NCBI RefSeq assembly: GCF_019798055.1
Contig: NZ_JAHOPH010000004.1
Span: 124,001-188,000, forward strand
Source: Salsipaludibacter albus
GTDB taxonomy: Bacteria; Actinomycetota; Nitriliruptoria; Nitriliruptorales; Nitriliruptoraceae
Length of the DNA: 64,000 nt
Direction: 5' to 3'
Shown here: piece after piece, positions 16,715 to 25,463 of the stretch
How positions within the stretch are numbered: the first letter of the stretch is position 1
Layout of the letters: each line of letters opens with the position of its first letter
Position numbers and translations under genes: made by a program
Notes under the pieces: generated by a model
Told to the model about the DNA's origin: nothing
The model's input: the letters and a program-made list of their open reading frames with translations, nothing else
Database searches by the model: none

Positions 16715-17304
16715 ACGGCGCCCACCACGGTCACGGCCACGGCCAGCACGGCCGCGGCCACCGCACCCCCGCGGGTCAGCGACCACAACAGGCCACCGGA
16801 CGCCACCAGCGCGAGCGCCACCAGCGCCACGAGGTCCAGCCCCCGGAGCAGGACCGTCGACGCACCCGCGGTCGCCGCGTCCACGTCGGTGCGCCGGGCC
16901 GCCGAGACGACCCGCAGCGGCTCGCCCAGGCGCAGCGGCAACACGTGGTTCCCGCCCAGGGCGAGGTGGATCCCTGCCAGCGACTGCCCCAGCGGCAGAC
17001 GCGGGACGACGTACTGCCAGACCCGTGCACGCACGAGGAAGGCCGTCCCGTAGACGGCCAGGACCACGACCAGCGACCAGGGATCGGCCAGCATCCGGCC
17101 CCACGCGAGCGCCCAGGTCCCCGGGTCCACGGCGCGCACCACCACGACCAGCGCGACCACCGAGAAGGCCGTCACCAGGACCCCCGCCAGCCCGGCGCGA
17201 CGGCGAGTCGTGGAGGTGCGTGGGGGCTTCGGCGTCGTCAGCGGCGGCTCGCCGGGTCCCCGGCTGGGACCGGGCGGGACGACGTCGAGGTCAGGGGCGG
17301 ACAT
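16288..17304 (-). CDS. Truncated or frameshifted flippase-like (UPF0104/LPG-synthase TM type) membrane protein
   Basis: From ATG 17304 the first about 195 residues look real: a Pro-rich N-terminus, four hydrophobic helices, and the family loop LGGNHVLPLRLGEPLRVV near residue 115. At about 16715 the frame turns into Arg/Ser/Thr/Pro-rich shadow sequence down to a stop at 16288, while the neighbouring frame becomes the GT2 enzyme. Full members have about eight helices, so the C-terminal half is missing. Either an indel fused two reading frames, or the gene is naturally truncated and overlaps GT2. Its start lies 37 bp from the IdeR-like box. Confidence 0.5.
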   Translation of the reverse strand: MSAPDLDVVPPGPSRGPGEPPLTTPKPPRTSTTRRRAGLAGVLVTAFSVVALVVVVRAVDPGTWALAWGRMLADPWSLVVVLAVYGTAFLVRARVWQYVVPRLPLGQSLAGIHLALGGNHVLPLRLGEPLRVVSAARRTDVDAATAGASTVLLRGLDLVALVALALVASGGLLWSLTRGGAVAAAVLAVAVTVVGAVWTGRRAVRSCCSCRPTTSRPPSPTSWRGAPPRWTATTWSASSSTTARRTTRPGAPPSRAPRWSGCPATAGWGRPCARASHRPPLATRWRSRSVTPTGSTTRPTSPTWSARCWTARPTTSWAVASTATSSGCCPTGASATSS

Positions 17305-17340
17305 TTCGGCCTCGCGGGGCGTGGGCAACGGCACGAGAAG

Positions 17341-17359
17341 TTAGGGCAGCCTAAACTAA
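17341..17359. promoter_or_regulatory. IdeR/DtxR-like iron box in a divergent promoter
   Basis: TTAGGGCAGCCTAAACTAA at 17341-17359 reads on the reverse strand as TTAGTTTAGGCTGCCCTAA, matching 16 of 19 positions of the mycobacterial IdeR consensus TTAGGTTAGGCTAACCTAA. It lies 37 bp from the flippase-like start and 40 bp from the epimerase start, in an A/T-rich patch of a GC-rich genome. The similarity is seen directly; iron control is inference. Confidence 0.65.
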
Positions 17360-17399
17360 CTTGCCAGTCGACATCCGATCGAACCCAGGCTCCACGACC

Positions 17400-18332
17400 A
17401 TGCCCCGACTGCTCGTCACCGGCGCGGCCGGCTTCATCGGCCGTCACGTCGTGGCTGCCGCGACCGCGGACGGCTGGGAGGTCGTCGGGCTGGATCGTCG
17501 CCGGTGGGCCGCGGGACCTGCCGAGCACGCCGTGGTGGCCGACCTCCACGACGCCGTGACCCGTCCGCTGCTCACCGAGGTCGACGCCGTCGTCCACCTG
17601 GCGGGCGCGCCGGGCGTGCGTGACGACCGCCCGGACGTGGCACGACGGCGGTGGAGCGACAACGTGGGCGCCACGGCCGTGGTCGCGGAGGGACTGCCCC
17701 GTGACCGCCCCCTGCTCGTCGCGTCGTCGTCGTCGGTCTACGGCGGGGCCGGCCGGGTCGGTCGCCACCGACCCTGCCACGAGGACGAGCCCCTGGCCCC
17801 ACGGGGTGGCTACGCACGCTCCAAGGTCGCGGTCGAGCAGGTGCTCGCACGCACCCGGACCGGGCCAGGTCCCACGGTGGTGGTGCGACCGTTCACCGTG
17901 GCCGGCGAGGGCCAGCGCCCCGACATGGCCCTGGCGAGGTGGCTGGCGGCAGCGCGGGCTGGCCAGCCGATCGAGGTGTTCGGGTCGCTCGACCGGCGGC
18001 GCGACGTCACCGACGTCCGCGAGGTCGCCGCGGCCATGCTGCGCCTGCTCGACGGTGGCCACCACGGCACGTTCAACCTCGGCAGCGGCACGACCCACAG
18101 CCTCGGCGACCACGTCGACGCCGTCGCCGCCGTCGTCGGGCGCCGACCCGAGGTCCGGGTGGTGGCGAGCCACCGACGCGAGGTCGCGACGACCTGGGCG
18201 GACACGACCCGGCTCGAGACCGCGGTCGGCGGGCTGGCAGCGACCTCGCTGGTCGACCTGGTCGCCCGCCAGGCGACCGCGCAGCCGGTCGTCGAGCACG
18301 CCGGCGGACGACCGGTCGCGGCGCACCCGTGA
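17400..18332 (+). CDS. NAD-dependent epimerase/dehydratase (extended SDR)
   Basis: The 310-residue protein has the Rossmann motif TGAAGFIGRHVV at about 7-18, the SSSSVYGG segment near 112-119 and the catalytic YARSK at about 139-143. It belongs to the nucleotide-sugar epimerase/dehydratase group but its substrate is not clear. ATG 17400 is preferred over a TTG at 17361, which would sit directly on the edge of the IdeR-like box. It is followed by an overlapping GT-C-like gene (GTGA), suggesting a shared role in a glycoconjugate. Confidence 0.85.
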   Translation: MPRLLVTGAAGFIGRHVVAAATADGWEVVGLDRRRWAAGPAEHAVVADLHDAVTRPLLTEVDAVVHLAGAPGVRDDRPDVARRRWSDNVGATAVVAEGLPRDRPLLVASSSSVYGGAGRVGRHRPCHEDEPLAPRGGYARSKVAVEQVLARTRTGPGPTVVVRPFTVAGEGQRPDMALARWLAAARAGQPIEVFGSLDRRRDVTDVREVAAAMLRLLDGGHHGTFNLGSGTTHSLGDHVDAVAAVVGRRPEVRVVASHRREVATTWADTTRLETAVGGLAATSLVDLVARQATAQPVVEHAGGRPVAAHP

Positions 18333-19699
18333 GATCCGACGTCCGCTGGGCCGTGGTGGCGGCCACGGTCGCCCTGGTGGCGGCACTCGCCGGCCTGGCC
18401 GTCCCGGCCACGTACGGCGCCCGCACCACGGCCGACGAGCCCCACTACCTCCTGACCGCCCTCAGCCTGGCCGAGGACGGCGACGTCGACATCGCCGACG
18501 AGTTGGCCGACGAACGGTGGCGTTCCTTCCACCGGGTCGAGCTGCCGCTGCAGGAGCGCGTGCTCGCCGATGGCCGGATGGTGTCGCCCCACGATCCGCT
18601 GCTGCCGGTCCTCCTGGTCCCCGGCGTCGCCCTGGGCGGGTGGGTCGGCGCCAAGATCGTCCTGGCACTGCTCGCGGCGGCGACGGCCGGCGCCACGGTC
18701 CTGCTGGCGACCCGTCGTCTCGCCGTCGCGGCCCCGCTCGCGGGGGTGGTCACGGCCGTGGCGTTCGCTTCGTGGCCGCTGGCCGCCCATGCGACCCAGG
18801 TCTATCCCGAGATGGCGGCGGGACTGGCCGTGGTGCTGGGGACCGGCGCGGTGACCGCCCGGCGACTCCACCTGCGCCACGTGGTCGTGCTGGTGCTCGC
18901 GGTGGTCGCGCTGCCCTGGTTGGCCGTCAAGTACGCACCCGTCGCGGCAGCCCTGGCCGCCGCGGCGCTGTGGCGACTGCGGTCCCGCCCTCGCGTCGTC
19001 GCGGCGACGGTCGCGGTCCTGGCCGTCGCCGGCGTCGTCTACCTGGTCGTCCACCAGGTCGTGTGGACCGGGTGGACCGTCTACGCGTCCGCCGACCACT
19101 TCGTCGAGCGGGGCGAGTTCTCGGTCGTGGGCTTCGCACCCGACCCGATCGGTCGCAGCCGGCGGCTGGTCGGACTGCTGCTCGGACGGGACTTCGGCCT
19201 GGTCGTGTGGCAGCCCGCGTTCCTGGTCGTCCCGGCGGGCGTGGCGGTCGGGCTGCGGGACCGGGTCGGCCGGGTGCTGGTGCTGGTCGCGGCCGCGGGC
19301 TGGCTGACGGCCACCTTCGTCGCGCTCACGATGCAGGGCTGGTGGGTCCCGGGGCGCCAGGTCGTGTTGGTACTGCCCCTGCTGGTCGTGCTGGTCGCGA
19401 CCTGGCTCGATCGTTCGCCCCGACCCTGGGCCGTGCCCGTCACCGCCGTGCTGGGGGCGCTCGGGCTCGTGACGGGCGGCTGGCTGGTCGTGGACGGCCT
19501 GTCGGGGGCGCTGACCTGGGTGGTCGACTTCGCCAGCGTGGGCGACCCCCTGCACGGCCTGCGTCGCGCCGTCCTCCCCGACTACCTCCGGGTCACCGGA
19601 CGGACCTGGGCACTCCAGGCGGCGTGGACCTGCGCCCTCGGCGCCCTCGCCTGGCTGGGATGGCGCGACGGCGACCCGGTCAGGAGTCGGCGAGCCTGA
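18329..19699 (+). CDS. Polytopic membrane protein, probable GT-C type glycosyltransferase
   Basis: The 456-residue product has about ten hydrophobic helices. After the first helix an external loop carries TTADEPHYLLTALSLAEDGD, the Asp-Glu pair typical of GT-C enzymes that use polyprenyl-phosphate sugars. This fits the divergent GT2 (which could make such a donor) and the coupled epimerase. The assignment rests on topology and this loop, so the exact family is open. GTG 18329 overlaps the epimerase stop; the 3' end overlaps the converging gene by 20 bp. Confidence 0.7.
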   Translation: MRSDVRWAVVAATVALVAALAGLAVPATYGARTTADEPHYLLTALSLAEDGDVDIADELADERWRSFHRVELPLQERVLADGRMVSPHDPLLPVLLVPGVALGGWVGAKIVLALLAAATAGATVLLATRRLAVAAPLAGVVTAVAFASWPLAAHATQVYPEMAAGLAVVLGTGAVTARRLHLRHVVVLVLAVVALPWLAVKYAPVAAALAAAALWRLRSRPRVVAATVAVLAVAGVVYLVVHQVVWTGWTVYASADHFVERGEFSVVGFAPDPIGRSRRLVGLLLGRDFGLVVWQPAFLVVPAGVAVGLRDRVGRVLVLVAAAGWLTATFVALTMQGWWVPGRQVVLVLPLLVVLVATWLDRSPRPWAVPVTAVLGALGLVTGGWLVVDGLSGALTWVVDFASVGDPLHGLRRAVLPDYLRVTGRTWALQAAWTCALGALAWLGWRDGDPVRSRRA

Positions 19700-20387
19700 G
19701 CGTCTCGGCCAGGCGCGAGGCCTCGTCGCGGGCCAGGTCCGGGTCGCCACCGACCCAGGCGGCACCCAGCACCAGCACCGTCCCGACGCCGGGCACCGGA
19801 GCGGTCGTCGCGACGGCGTACTGGGTGAACCCGCTCGCGGGCCCCTTGATGCCGGAGCCGGCGCTGCCGTTGGCCTCCCGGCAGGCCACCAGCAGGCCGT
19901 CCTCGGGCGCGTCCGGCCCGTCGACCAGTGGCCCTTCCACGGCAGGGGTGTCCAGCAGGGTCGTGGAGCGGGACGGCTCGACGGTCACGTCGATGGCGTC
20001 CGCCCACCACCCCGGCAGGTCGTCGACCTCGACCAGCGTGCGGGACTCCAGGTCCGGGGCCGCGTTGGTGACGACGAGGTGCACCGTGGTCGCGTCACCC
20101 TCCAGCGAGTTGAGCTGGATCCAGCCCGGGCAGCGCTCGCGACGGATCCAGTCGTGGGCGAGCTCGCCGGTGACCACGGCCGGTCCGAGCGCGAAGGTGG
20201 CCGTCCCCGCCTGCTGCTCGACCTCGTCCTCGTCCAAGAGCTGTTCGGTGGCGGTGCTGCCACTGCGGAACAGCGCGAACAGTGTGGCCACCATCACCAG
20301 GCCGACCACGACCATGGCGACCAGCGGCGGTCGGTTCGGCTGGTCACGGTCGGGCCCGGCGGTGGGGCGATCGGTCTCGGTGGTCAC
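19680..20387 (-). CDS. Membrane-anchored hypothetical protein
   Basis: The 235-residue protein has a Pro/Asp-rich cytosolic N-terminus, one transmembrane helix (PLVAMVVVGLVMVATLFALF, about residues 20-39), and an extracytoplasmic domain of about 190 residues with isolated Cys residues and beta-rich pattern. I recognise no family. GTG 20387 overlaps the stop of a tiny upstream lipoprotein gene (GTGA), so the two likely work together at the membrane. Confidence 0.7.
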   Translation of the reverse strand: MTTETDRPTAGPDRDQPNRPPLVAMVVVGLVMVATLFALFRSGSTATEQLLDEDEVEQQAGTATFALGPAVVTGELAHDWIRRERCPGWIQLNSLEGDATTVHLVVTNAAPDLESRTLVEVDDLPGWWADAIDVTVEPSRSTTLLDTPAVEGPLVDGPDAPEDGLLVACREANGSAGSGIKGPASGFTQYAVATTAPVPGVGTVLVLGAAWVGGDPDLARDEASRLAETLRLADS

Positions 20388-20545
20388 GACTGGTCCTCGA
20401 ACGGCACGCCGGCGCCGTCGCGGTCCCGCACGCGGATGCCGTCGTCGGTGGCCGTGCACGCCCCCAGCACGATGGCCACCAGCACGACCACCAGGCACCG
20501 AACGAGCCTGGCGGGCCGGACCGACGTGGAGGACAACGCAGGCAT
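20384..20545 (-). CDS. Small lipoprotein, 53 residues
   Basis: From ATG 20545 the product has Arg residues, a hydrophobic core and lipobox VLGAC with Cys at about residue 30, leaving only about 23 residues after processing (Asp/Arg-rich, ending FEDQS). The stop overlaps the GTG of the following membrane-anchored protein. Signal and coupling support a real gene; the function is unknown. Confidence 0.6.
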   Translation of the reverse strand: MPALSSTSVRPARLVRCLVVVLVAIVLGACTATDDGIRVRDRDGAGVPFEDQS

Positions 20546-20653
20546 GACGGCGCTCTCGACGACACGGATGTGGGACCGGGACGGTATCGCCCGCCAGTAG
20601 CCTGCCCGCGGCACGATCCCGGACCACGCCCATCCCTCCGACAGGTCGCCCCC

Positions 20654-21472
20654 GTGTCGCCAGACAGTCCCGACGTGGTCACCGAGCTCGCCGCGCTGGT
20701 GGCGGCCGCCCGCCGGGCCGTGGTGTTCACGGGTGCGGGCGTCTCGACCGGCTCGGGGCTGCCGGACTTCCGCTCCCCGACCGGCCTGTGGACCCGCTAC
20801 GACCCCCGCGAGATGACCTTCCAGCGTCACGTCGAGGACCCCGCGGTCCGCCGCGGCGGCTGGGAGATGCGACGGGAGTTCCTCGACGCCGACGCCCGTC
20901 CGAACCCGGCCCACCACGCGATCGCGGCCCTGGAGGCCGACGGGCACGTCGCCGGCGTGGTCACCCAGAACATCGACGGACTGCACCAGGCCGCGGGCTC
21001 CGCGCAGGTGGTCGAGCTGCACGGCACGGCGATCGTCACGACCTGCATCGGCGTGCGACCGGTCGGCGGCGAACCCGCCGGGTGCGGCTGGTCGGCGCCC
21101 ACCCGCGACGTGCTGGCGCGGATCGACGCCGGCGAGGACGATCCGCGTTGCCCGGACTGCGGAGGCATCCCCAAGCCGGCCACGATCTCGTTCGGCCAGG
21201 CCATGGACGTCGCGACGGTCGAGGCCGCCTGGGCGTTGGTCGACCGCGCGGACCTCGTCCTGGCTGTCGGCACCTCGCTGCAGGTGTATCCCGCGGCGTC
21301 CCTGGTCCCCACGGCCCACGAGATGGGCGTGCCGCTGGCGGTCTGCAACGCCGAGCCGACCCCGTTCGACCACCTGGCCCAGGTGGTGTCCCGCGACCTC
21401 GTCGAGACGGTCCTGCCGGCCGTCGTCACGCAGGTCCGCGCAGCCGACGACCGCACCGACCGCGACGGCTAG
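20654..21472 (+). CDS. cobB: Sirtuin-type NAD-dependent protein deacylase
   Basis: The 272-residue protein shows the sirtuin Rossmann core: VVFTGAGVSTGSGLPDFRSP near 25-44, TQNIDGLHQAAG near 98-109, the catalytic VVELHG, and GTSLQVYPAASL. It removes acyl groups from lysines using NAD. The zinc-binding Cys pairs are uneven: the first is C-x12-C (TTCIGVRP...AGCGW) and the second C-x2-C (PRCPDCGG). Acetyl-CoA synthetase, the classic substrate of bacterial CobB, is encoded at 30.5 kb. GTG 20654 is the first start before the conserved core. Confidence 0.92.
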   Translation: MSPDSPDVVTELAALVAAARRAVVFTGAGVSTGSGLPDFRSPTGLWTRYDPREMTFQRHVEDPAVRRGGWEMRREFLDADARPNPAHHAIAALEADGHVAGVVTQNIDGLHQAAGSAQVVELHGTAIVTTCIGVRPVGGEPAGCGWSAPTRDVLARIDAGEDDPRCPDCGGIPKPATISFGQAMDVATVEAAWALVDRADLVLAVGTSLQVYPAASLVPTAHEMGVPLAVCNAEPTPFDHLAQVVSRDLVETVLPAVVTQVRAADDRTDRDG

Positions 21473-21481
21473 CGTGCCGGG

Positions 21482-21931
21482 GTGTCCACCGGAGGACACC
21501 CGATGGCCGCCTCGCCACCCCGGTACGCCTGGGACTGGTTCGCACGCCAGCAACGGCTGTGGCGTGCGGTGCGACGCGACCTCGCCGACCTCGCCGATCC
21601 GCTGGGCAGTCGCTACACGCTGGTCGAGGCACGCGAGGACGTCATGGAACGCCTGCGCGTGGACTACCCGCGCGACGCCCTGGTCGTGGAGGCGGTGCAT
21701 CGCCACGTCGACGCCCAGGTGTTCCTGGGCCGGGCCGACCGTGGGTTCGAGGCGCTCGGGATCCGCAACGCGCCCCGCGGCCTGCGCTGGTGGTGGAGCG
21801 CGATCACCGGCCTGCCAGATCCCGGTCGACGGGCCCCGGCGGGATGGGACCGACAGTTGTCCCTGGACGTGCTCGTCGAGCCCGACGAGGCCGCCGTCCG
21901 CGACGAGGTGCGCTACGGCTGGGGCGACTGA
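21482..21931 (+). CDS. Hypothetical protein
   Basis: This 149-residue soluble protein starts at GTG 21482 (or ATG 21503), 9 bp after the sirtuin stop. It is rich in Arg, Trp and Asp, with a helical centre (RRDLADLADPLGSRYTLVEA) and a WWWSAITGLPDP patch. I do not recognise a family. Co-transcription with the sirtuin is likely from spacing. A strong hairpin follows. Confidence 0.65.
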   Translation: MSTGGHPMAASPPRYAWDWFARQQRLWRAVRRDLADLADPLGSRYTLVEAREDVMERLRVDYPRDALVVEAVHRHVDAQVFLGRADRGFEALGIRNAPRGLRWWWSAITGLPDPGRRAPAGWDRQLSLDVLVEPDEAAVRDEVRYGWGD

Positions 21932-21953
21932 GCCCAACGGCGCGTGAACGCCG

Positions 21954-21983
21954 ACGGGCCCCGCCGGAGTCGGCGGAGCCCGT
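21954..21983. terminator. Hairpin terminator
   Basis: ACGGGC (21954-21959) pairs with GCCCGT (21978-21983) around an inner GCCG/CGGC stem. It can end both the sirtuin operon and the converging tRNA-Val transcript. Confidence 0.65.
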
Positions 21984-21990
21984 GGGACGG

Positions 21991-22064
21991 TGGGGTGTAT
22001 TGGATTTGAACCAATGACCTCTCGCGTGTCGGGCGAGCGCTCTAGCCATCTGAGCTAACACCCC
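21991..22064 (-). tRNA. tRNA-Val (GAC)
   Basis: The 74-nt cloverleaf has acceptor GGGGTGT/ACACCCC, D stem GCTC/GAGC, anticodon stem CTCGC/GCGAG, T arm ATTGG-TTCAAAT-CCAAT and discriminator A. The anticodon loop reads CCGACAC, so the anticodon is GAC (Val) and A73 fits valine identity. Position 33 is C instead of the nearly universal U. CCA is not encoded. Confidence 0.9.
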
Positions 22065-22218
22065 GGGATCGACCGGACATGCTAACCGACCGCCCCCGGG
22101 CACGCGAACCCGTCGGGCCCTCCGCGGGCGCGGATGCGACCGCCCTCGAACCACCTCCACGTATCAGGACCGGGCCCGCGTGCTTCCTCATGGACGACAC
22201 CTCTGGGGAGAACCACAC

Positions 22219-25200
22219 ATGTCCATGCGCTCGTCCACCCTGTCCATCACCGGCCTGGCCGTCACGGCCCTGCTGGGATCCGTGCTCGTGGCGGGTCCCG
22301 CCGCGGGCCAGCAGCCGTCGGCGGCCACCGCCGATCCGGGCGGTGGGGCGATCGTGCGACAGGACCCGGCCACCGGCGCCGTGCGAACGCTGTCGTTCGC
22401 CGCCGACGAGGGCGCGGCCACCGGCACCGACGATCCCGTCGAGGCCGCCACCTCGTTCCTCGCGACCGAGGCCGACCTCCTCGGCGTCGCACCGGACGAC
22501 CTCGCCCTGGACACCACCGTGCCGTCGCCCGGCGGGATCACCCACGTCTGGTTCGACCAGGTCCTGGAGGGCCTTCGCGTCCACGGCGCACGGGTGGGGA
22601 TCACCGTCGACGCCGACGGGGTCGTCGCCCACGTCGCGAGCTCGCTCGTGCCCGACCTGGAGCTGGTCGGCGCCCGTCGCCTGGACGCCGCGGACGCGAT
22701 GGTCGCCACCGGCCGCGAGGTCGGCGAACGCCCCGACCGGACCGTCGGCCGGCTCCGCGCCGCGCCCGATGCACCCGGGCGCGGTGACGACGTGGTGCGC
22801 GGCCGGTCACCGTTCGTGACGGGCTCGGAGGCACTCGACGAGGCGACCGCCGAGCCGGTCGCGTACCCGACCAGGCGCGGCCAGGCCCGGTTGGCCTGGG
22901 CCACCGGTGTGCCGGTGACCGCGGAGGGCTTCTACGACGCAGTCGTCGATGCCGGCACGGGGGCCGTGCTCGCCATCGACAACCGCTGGAAGGACGACCA
23001 CGGCCCCGAGGGCAACGTCTTCACCGAGCAGCATCCCGACGTCGCCGGCGCCGACCAGGACGTCACGCCGTTCCCGGCCAACTGGATCACCGACGACACC
23101 ACGGTCGGCAACAACGCCGACACCTGGCACGACCCGGACGGCGACGACAGCCCGGGCTACCGGCCCGACACGGGCGACGCGGGTGACGCCGGCTACCAGC
23201 ACTTCGACTACACCTACACCGACGCGATCGACACCAGTGGTGGGACCGACTGGATCACCGACCGCGACGCGGTCATCACCCAGGCCCACTACTACGTCAA
23301 CATGCTGCACGACCGCTGGTACCAGTACGGCTTCGACGAGGCCTCCGGGAACTTCCAGGAGGACAACTTCGGCAACGGCGGCAGCGACGGCGACCGGGTC
23401 AACGTGCTGGTCGACTGGGACATCGAGGACGGCACCTGCTGCAACGCCTCGATGAACACCCCGGCCGACGGCTCCAACCCGTGGCTGCGACTGCGGGTCG
23501 GGCTGGCACCGGGCAACCTCGACATGCACCGCGCCATGAACGGCGACACCGTGACCCACGAGTTCGGCCACGGCGTGTCCAACCGCCTGGTCGGTGGCGG
23601 CTCGCTGGGTGGCGGCGTGCAGGCCGGCGGCATGGGTGAGGGCTGGAGCGACGCGTTGGCGACCAGCACCTGGAACGACCCGGTCTACGGCGAGTACAAC
23701 AACGGCGACACCGACGACGGGATCCGCTCGACCGGCTACGCCGACAGCACCCTGACCTACAGCGACCTGTGCTCGGGTGGCTGCCAGGTCCACAGCGACG
23801 GCGAGATCTGGGCGACGGCCCTGTGGGACGTCCGCGAGGCCCTCGTCGACCGCTACGGGCTGGCCAATGGGACGTTCCGCCACGAGCTGCTGATGATCGA
23901 CGGCATGAAGAACACCCCGACCGACCCGACCTATCTCGACGCCCGCGACGGCATCATCGCCAGCGGCGCCACCCTCCACGGCGGCGAGGACACCTGCCTG
24001 CTGTGGCAGGCGTTCTCCGAGGCGGGCCTGGGCGTGGACGCGTCGACCTCCGCCGACCGCGAGACCGGCTTCGACGGCTTCGGCGTGCCGGTTGCCTGCA
24101 TCCCGACCGCCGACGCCGGCGGTCCCTACGACGTCGACGAGGGCGCGACCGTGCAGCTCGACGGCAGCGCGTCGGTGCCCGGCACCCACCCGTCGGCCGG
24201 GGCCATCGTGACCTGGGAGTGGGACCTCGACGACGACGGGGACTTCGACGACGCCACCGGCGTGAACCCGACGTTCGGACCACGTGGCGACGACGCCGTC
24301 CAGCCGATCGGCCTGCGGGTGACCTCCGACGACGGCATCACCGACCAGGCGACCAGCACCGTCACGGTCCACAACGTCGCCCCGACCGTGACGATCGACA
24401 GCGTGACCGCCGACCCCGACGAGGGCGACACCGTGACCGTCGAGGCGTCGTTCTCCGACCCGGGCTGGCTCGACACCCACCAGGCGACGATCGACTGGGG
24501 CACGGGCGACGGTCCGGTGGCGGAGGCGATCGACTCGCTGACCCCGGGCGGTCCGGGCAGCCCCGACCAGGGCTCGCTGACCGCGTCGTTCACCTACGGC
24601 GACAACGGCCCGTTCACGATCACCGTGGCGGTGACCGACGACGACGACGGTGTCGGCAGCGACGACGTGGAGGTGGCGATCGCCAACGTCGATCCGACCG
24701 CGGCGATCGACCCGGCCGGCTCCGAGGACGTGTTCGGCGTGCCGACCTTCATCCTCCACGCCGGCGAGGAGCTGACCGTCAGCGGGGACACGACCGACCC
24801 CGGCAGCGACGACCTGACCGCCTCGTGGGACTGGGGCGACGGTGACACCACCGACACGACGTACCTCGTCAACCCACCGGCCGCGGACCCGTTCCCGAGC
24901 CCGTCGGTGCAGCCGCGTGACCTCACCGACACGCAGTCACACACCTATGGCGACGCCTGCCTGTACGAGCTGGTCTTCTCGGTGGCCGACGACGACGGTG
25001 GCGTGAGCCCCGACGACGTCGCGGCCGTGGTCGTCCAGGGCAACGCCGACGACAACCGGTCGGCCGGGTACTGGTACCAGCAGTACCGCGGCAAGACCGG
25101 CAACCTGCTGCCGCTGGCCGATCGCGAGTGCTACCTCGAGATCGTCGGCCACATGAGCGGGGTGTTCCACGAGGTGACCGACGTGTCGACCTTCGCGGCG

Positions 25201-25461
25201 GCGCGCGACCTGTTGAAGGGGTCGGGTGGTCCGACCTCGGAGAAGCTCGAGCGCCAGCTCCTGGCGGCGTGGCTCAACTGGGCCAACGGCGCGATGGAGC
25301 TGCACGAGCTGGTGGACACCGACTTCGACGGGGTGGCAGACACGCCGTTCTCCGACGCGGTGACCACGGCCGAGGAGGTGCTGCTGAACCCGGTGTACTC
25401 CGACGCCGACCGGCTCGCCCAGAAGGACGTGCTGGAGTCCATCAACCTGCAGGACCACTGA
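22219..25461 (+). CDS. Secreted M36 (fungalysin-type) zinc metalloprotease with PKD-like domains
   Basis: The 1080-residue protein has a signal peptide (residues 1 to about 31), a propeptide of FTP/PepSY type, and a catalytic domain with HEFGHGVSN at about 447-455 and the third zinc ligand in GEGWSD near 473-478. Two or three PKD/Ig-like domains follow from about residue 633 (GGPYDVDEGATVQLDG; VTADPDEGDTVTVEASFSDPGW). A C-terminal helical region of about 150 residues (GYWYQQYRGKTGNLLPL onward) has no fold I know. It probably degrades extracellular protein. ATG 22219 begins the signal peptide. The next gene starts 2 bp after its stop. Confidence 0.92.
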   Translation: MSMRSSTLSITGLAVTALLGSVLVAGPAAGQQPSAATADPGGGAIVRQDPATGAVRTLSFAADEGAATGTDDPVEAATSFLATEADLLGVAPDDLALDTTVPSPGGITHVWFDQVLEGLRVHGARVGITVDADGVVAHVASSLVPDLELVGARRLDAADAMVATGREVGERPDRTVGRLRAAPDAPGRGDDVVRGRSPFVTGSEALDEATAEPVAYPTRRGQARLAWATGVPVTAEGFYDAVVDAGTGAVLAIDNRWKDDHGPEGNVFTEQHPDVAGADQDVTPFPANWITDDTTVGNNADTWHDPDGDDSPGYRPDTGDAGDAGYQHFDYTYTDAIDTSGGTDWITDRDAVITQAHYYVNMLHDRWYQYGFDEASGNFQEDNFGNGGSDGDRVNVLVDWDIEDGTCCNASMNTPADGSNPWLRLRVGLAPGNLDMHRAMNGDTVTHEFGHGVSNRLVGGGSLGGGVQAGGMGEGWSDALATSTWNDPVYGEYNNGDTDDGIRSTGYADSTLTYSDLCSGGCQVHSDGEIWATALWDVREALVDRYGLANGTFRHELLMIDGMKNTPTDPTYLDARDGIIASGATLHGGEDTCLLWQAFSEAGLGVDASTSADRETGFDGFGVPVACIPTADAGGPYDVDEGATVQLDGSASVPGTHPSAGAIVTWEWDLDDDGDFDDATGVNPTFGPRGDDAVQPIGLRVTSDDGITDQATSTVTVHNVAPTVTIDSVTADPDEGDTVTVEASFSDPGWLDTHQATIDWGTGDGPVAEAIDSLTPGGPGSPDQGSLTASFTYGDNGPFTITVAVTDDDDGVGSDDVEVAIANVDPTAAIDPAGSEDVFGVPTFILHAGEELTVSGDTTDPGSDDLTASWDWGDGDTTDTTYLVNPPAADPFPSPSVQPRDLTDTQSHTYGDACLYELVFSVADDDGGVSPDDVAAVVVQGNADDNRSAGYWYQQYRGKTGNLLPLADRECYLEIVGHMSGVFHEVTDVSTFAAARDLLKGSGGPTSEKLERQLLAAWLNWANGAMELHELVDTDFDGVADTPFSDAVTTAEEVLLNPVYSDADRLAQKDVLESINLQDH

Positions 25462-25463
25462 TC

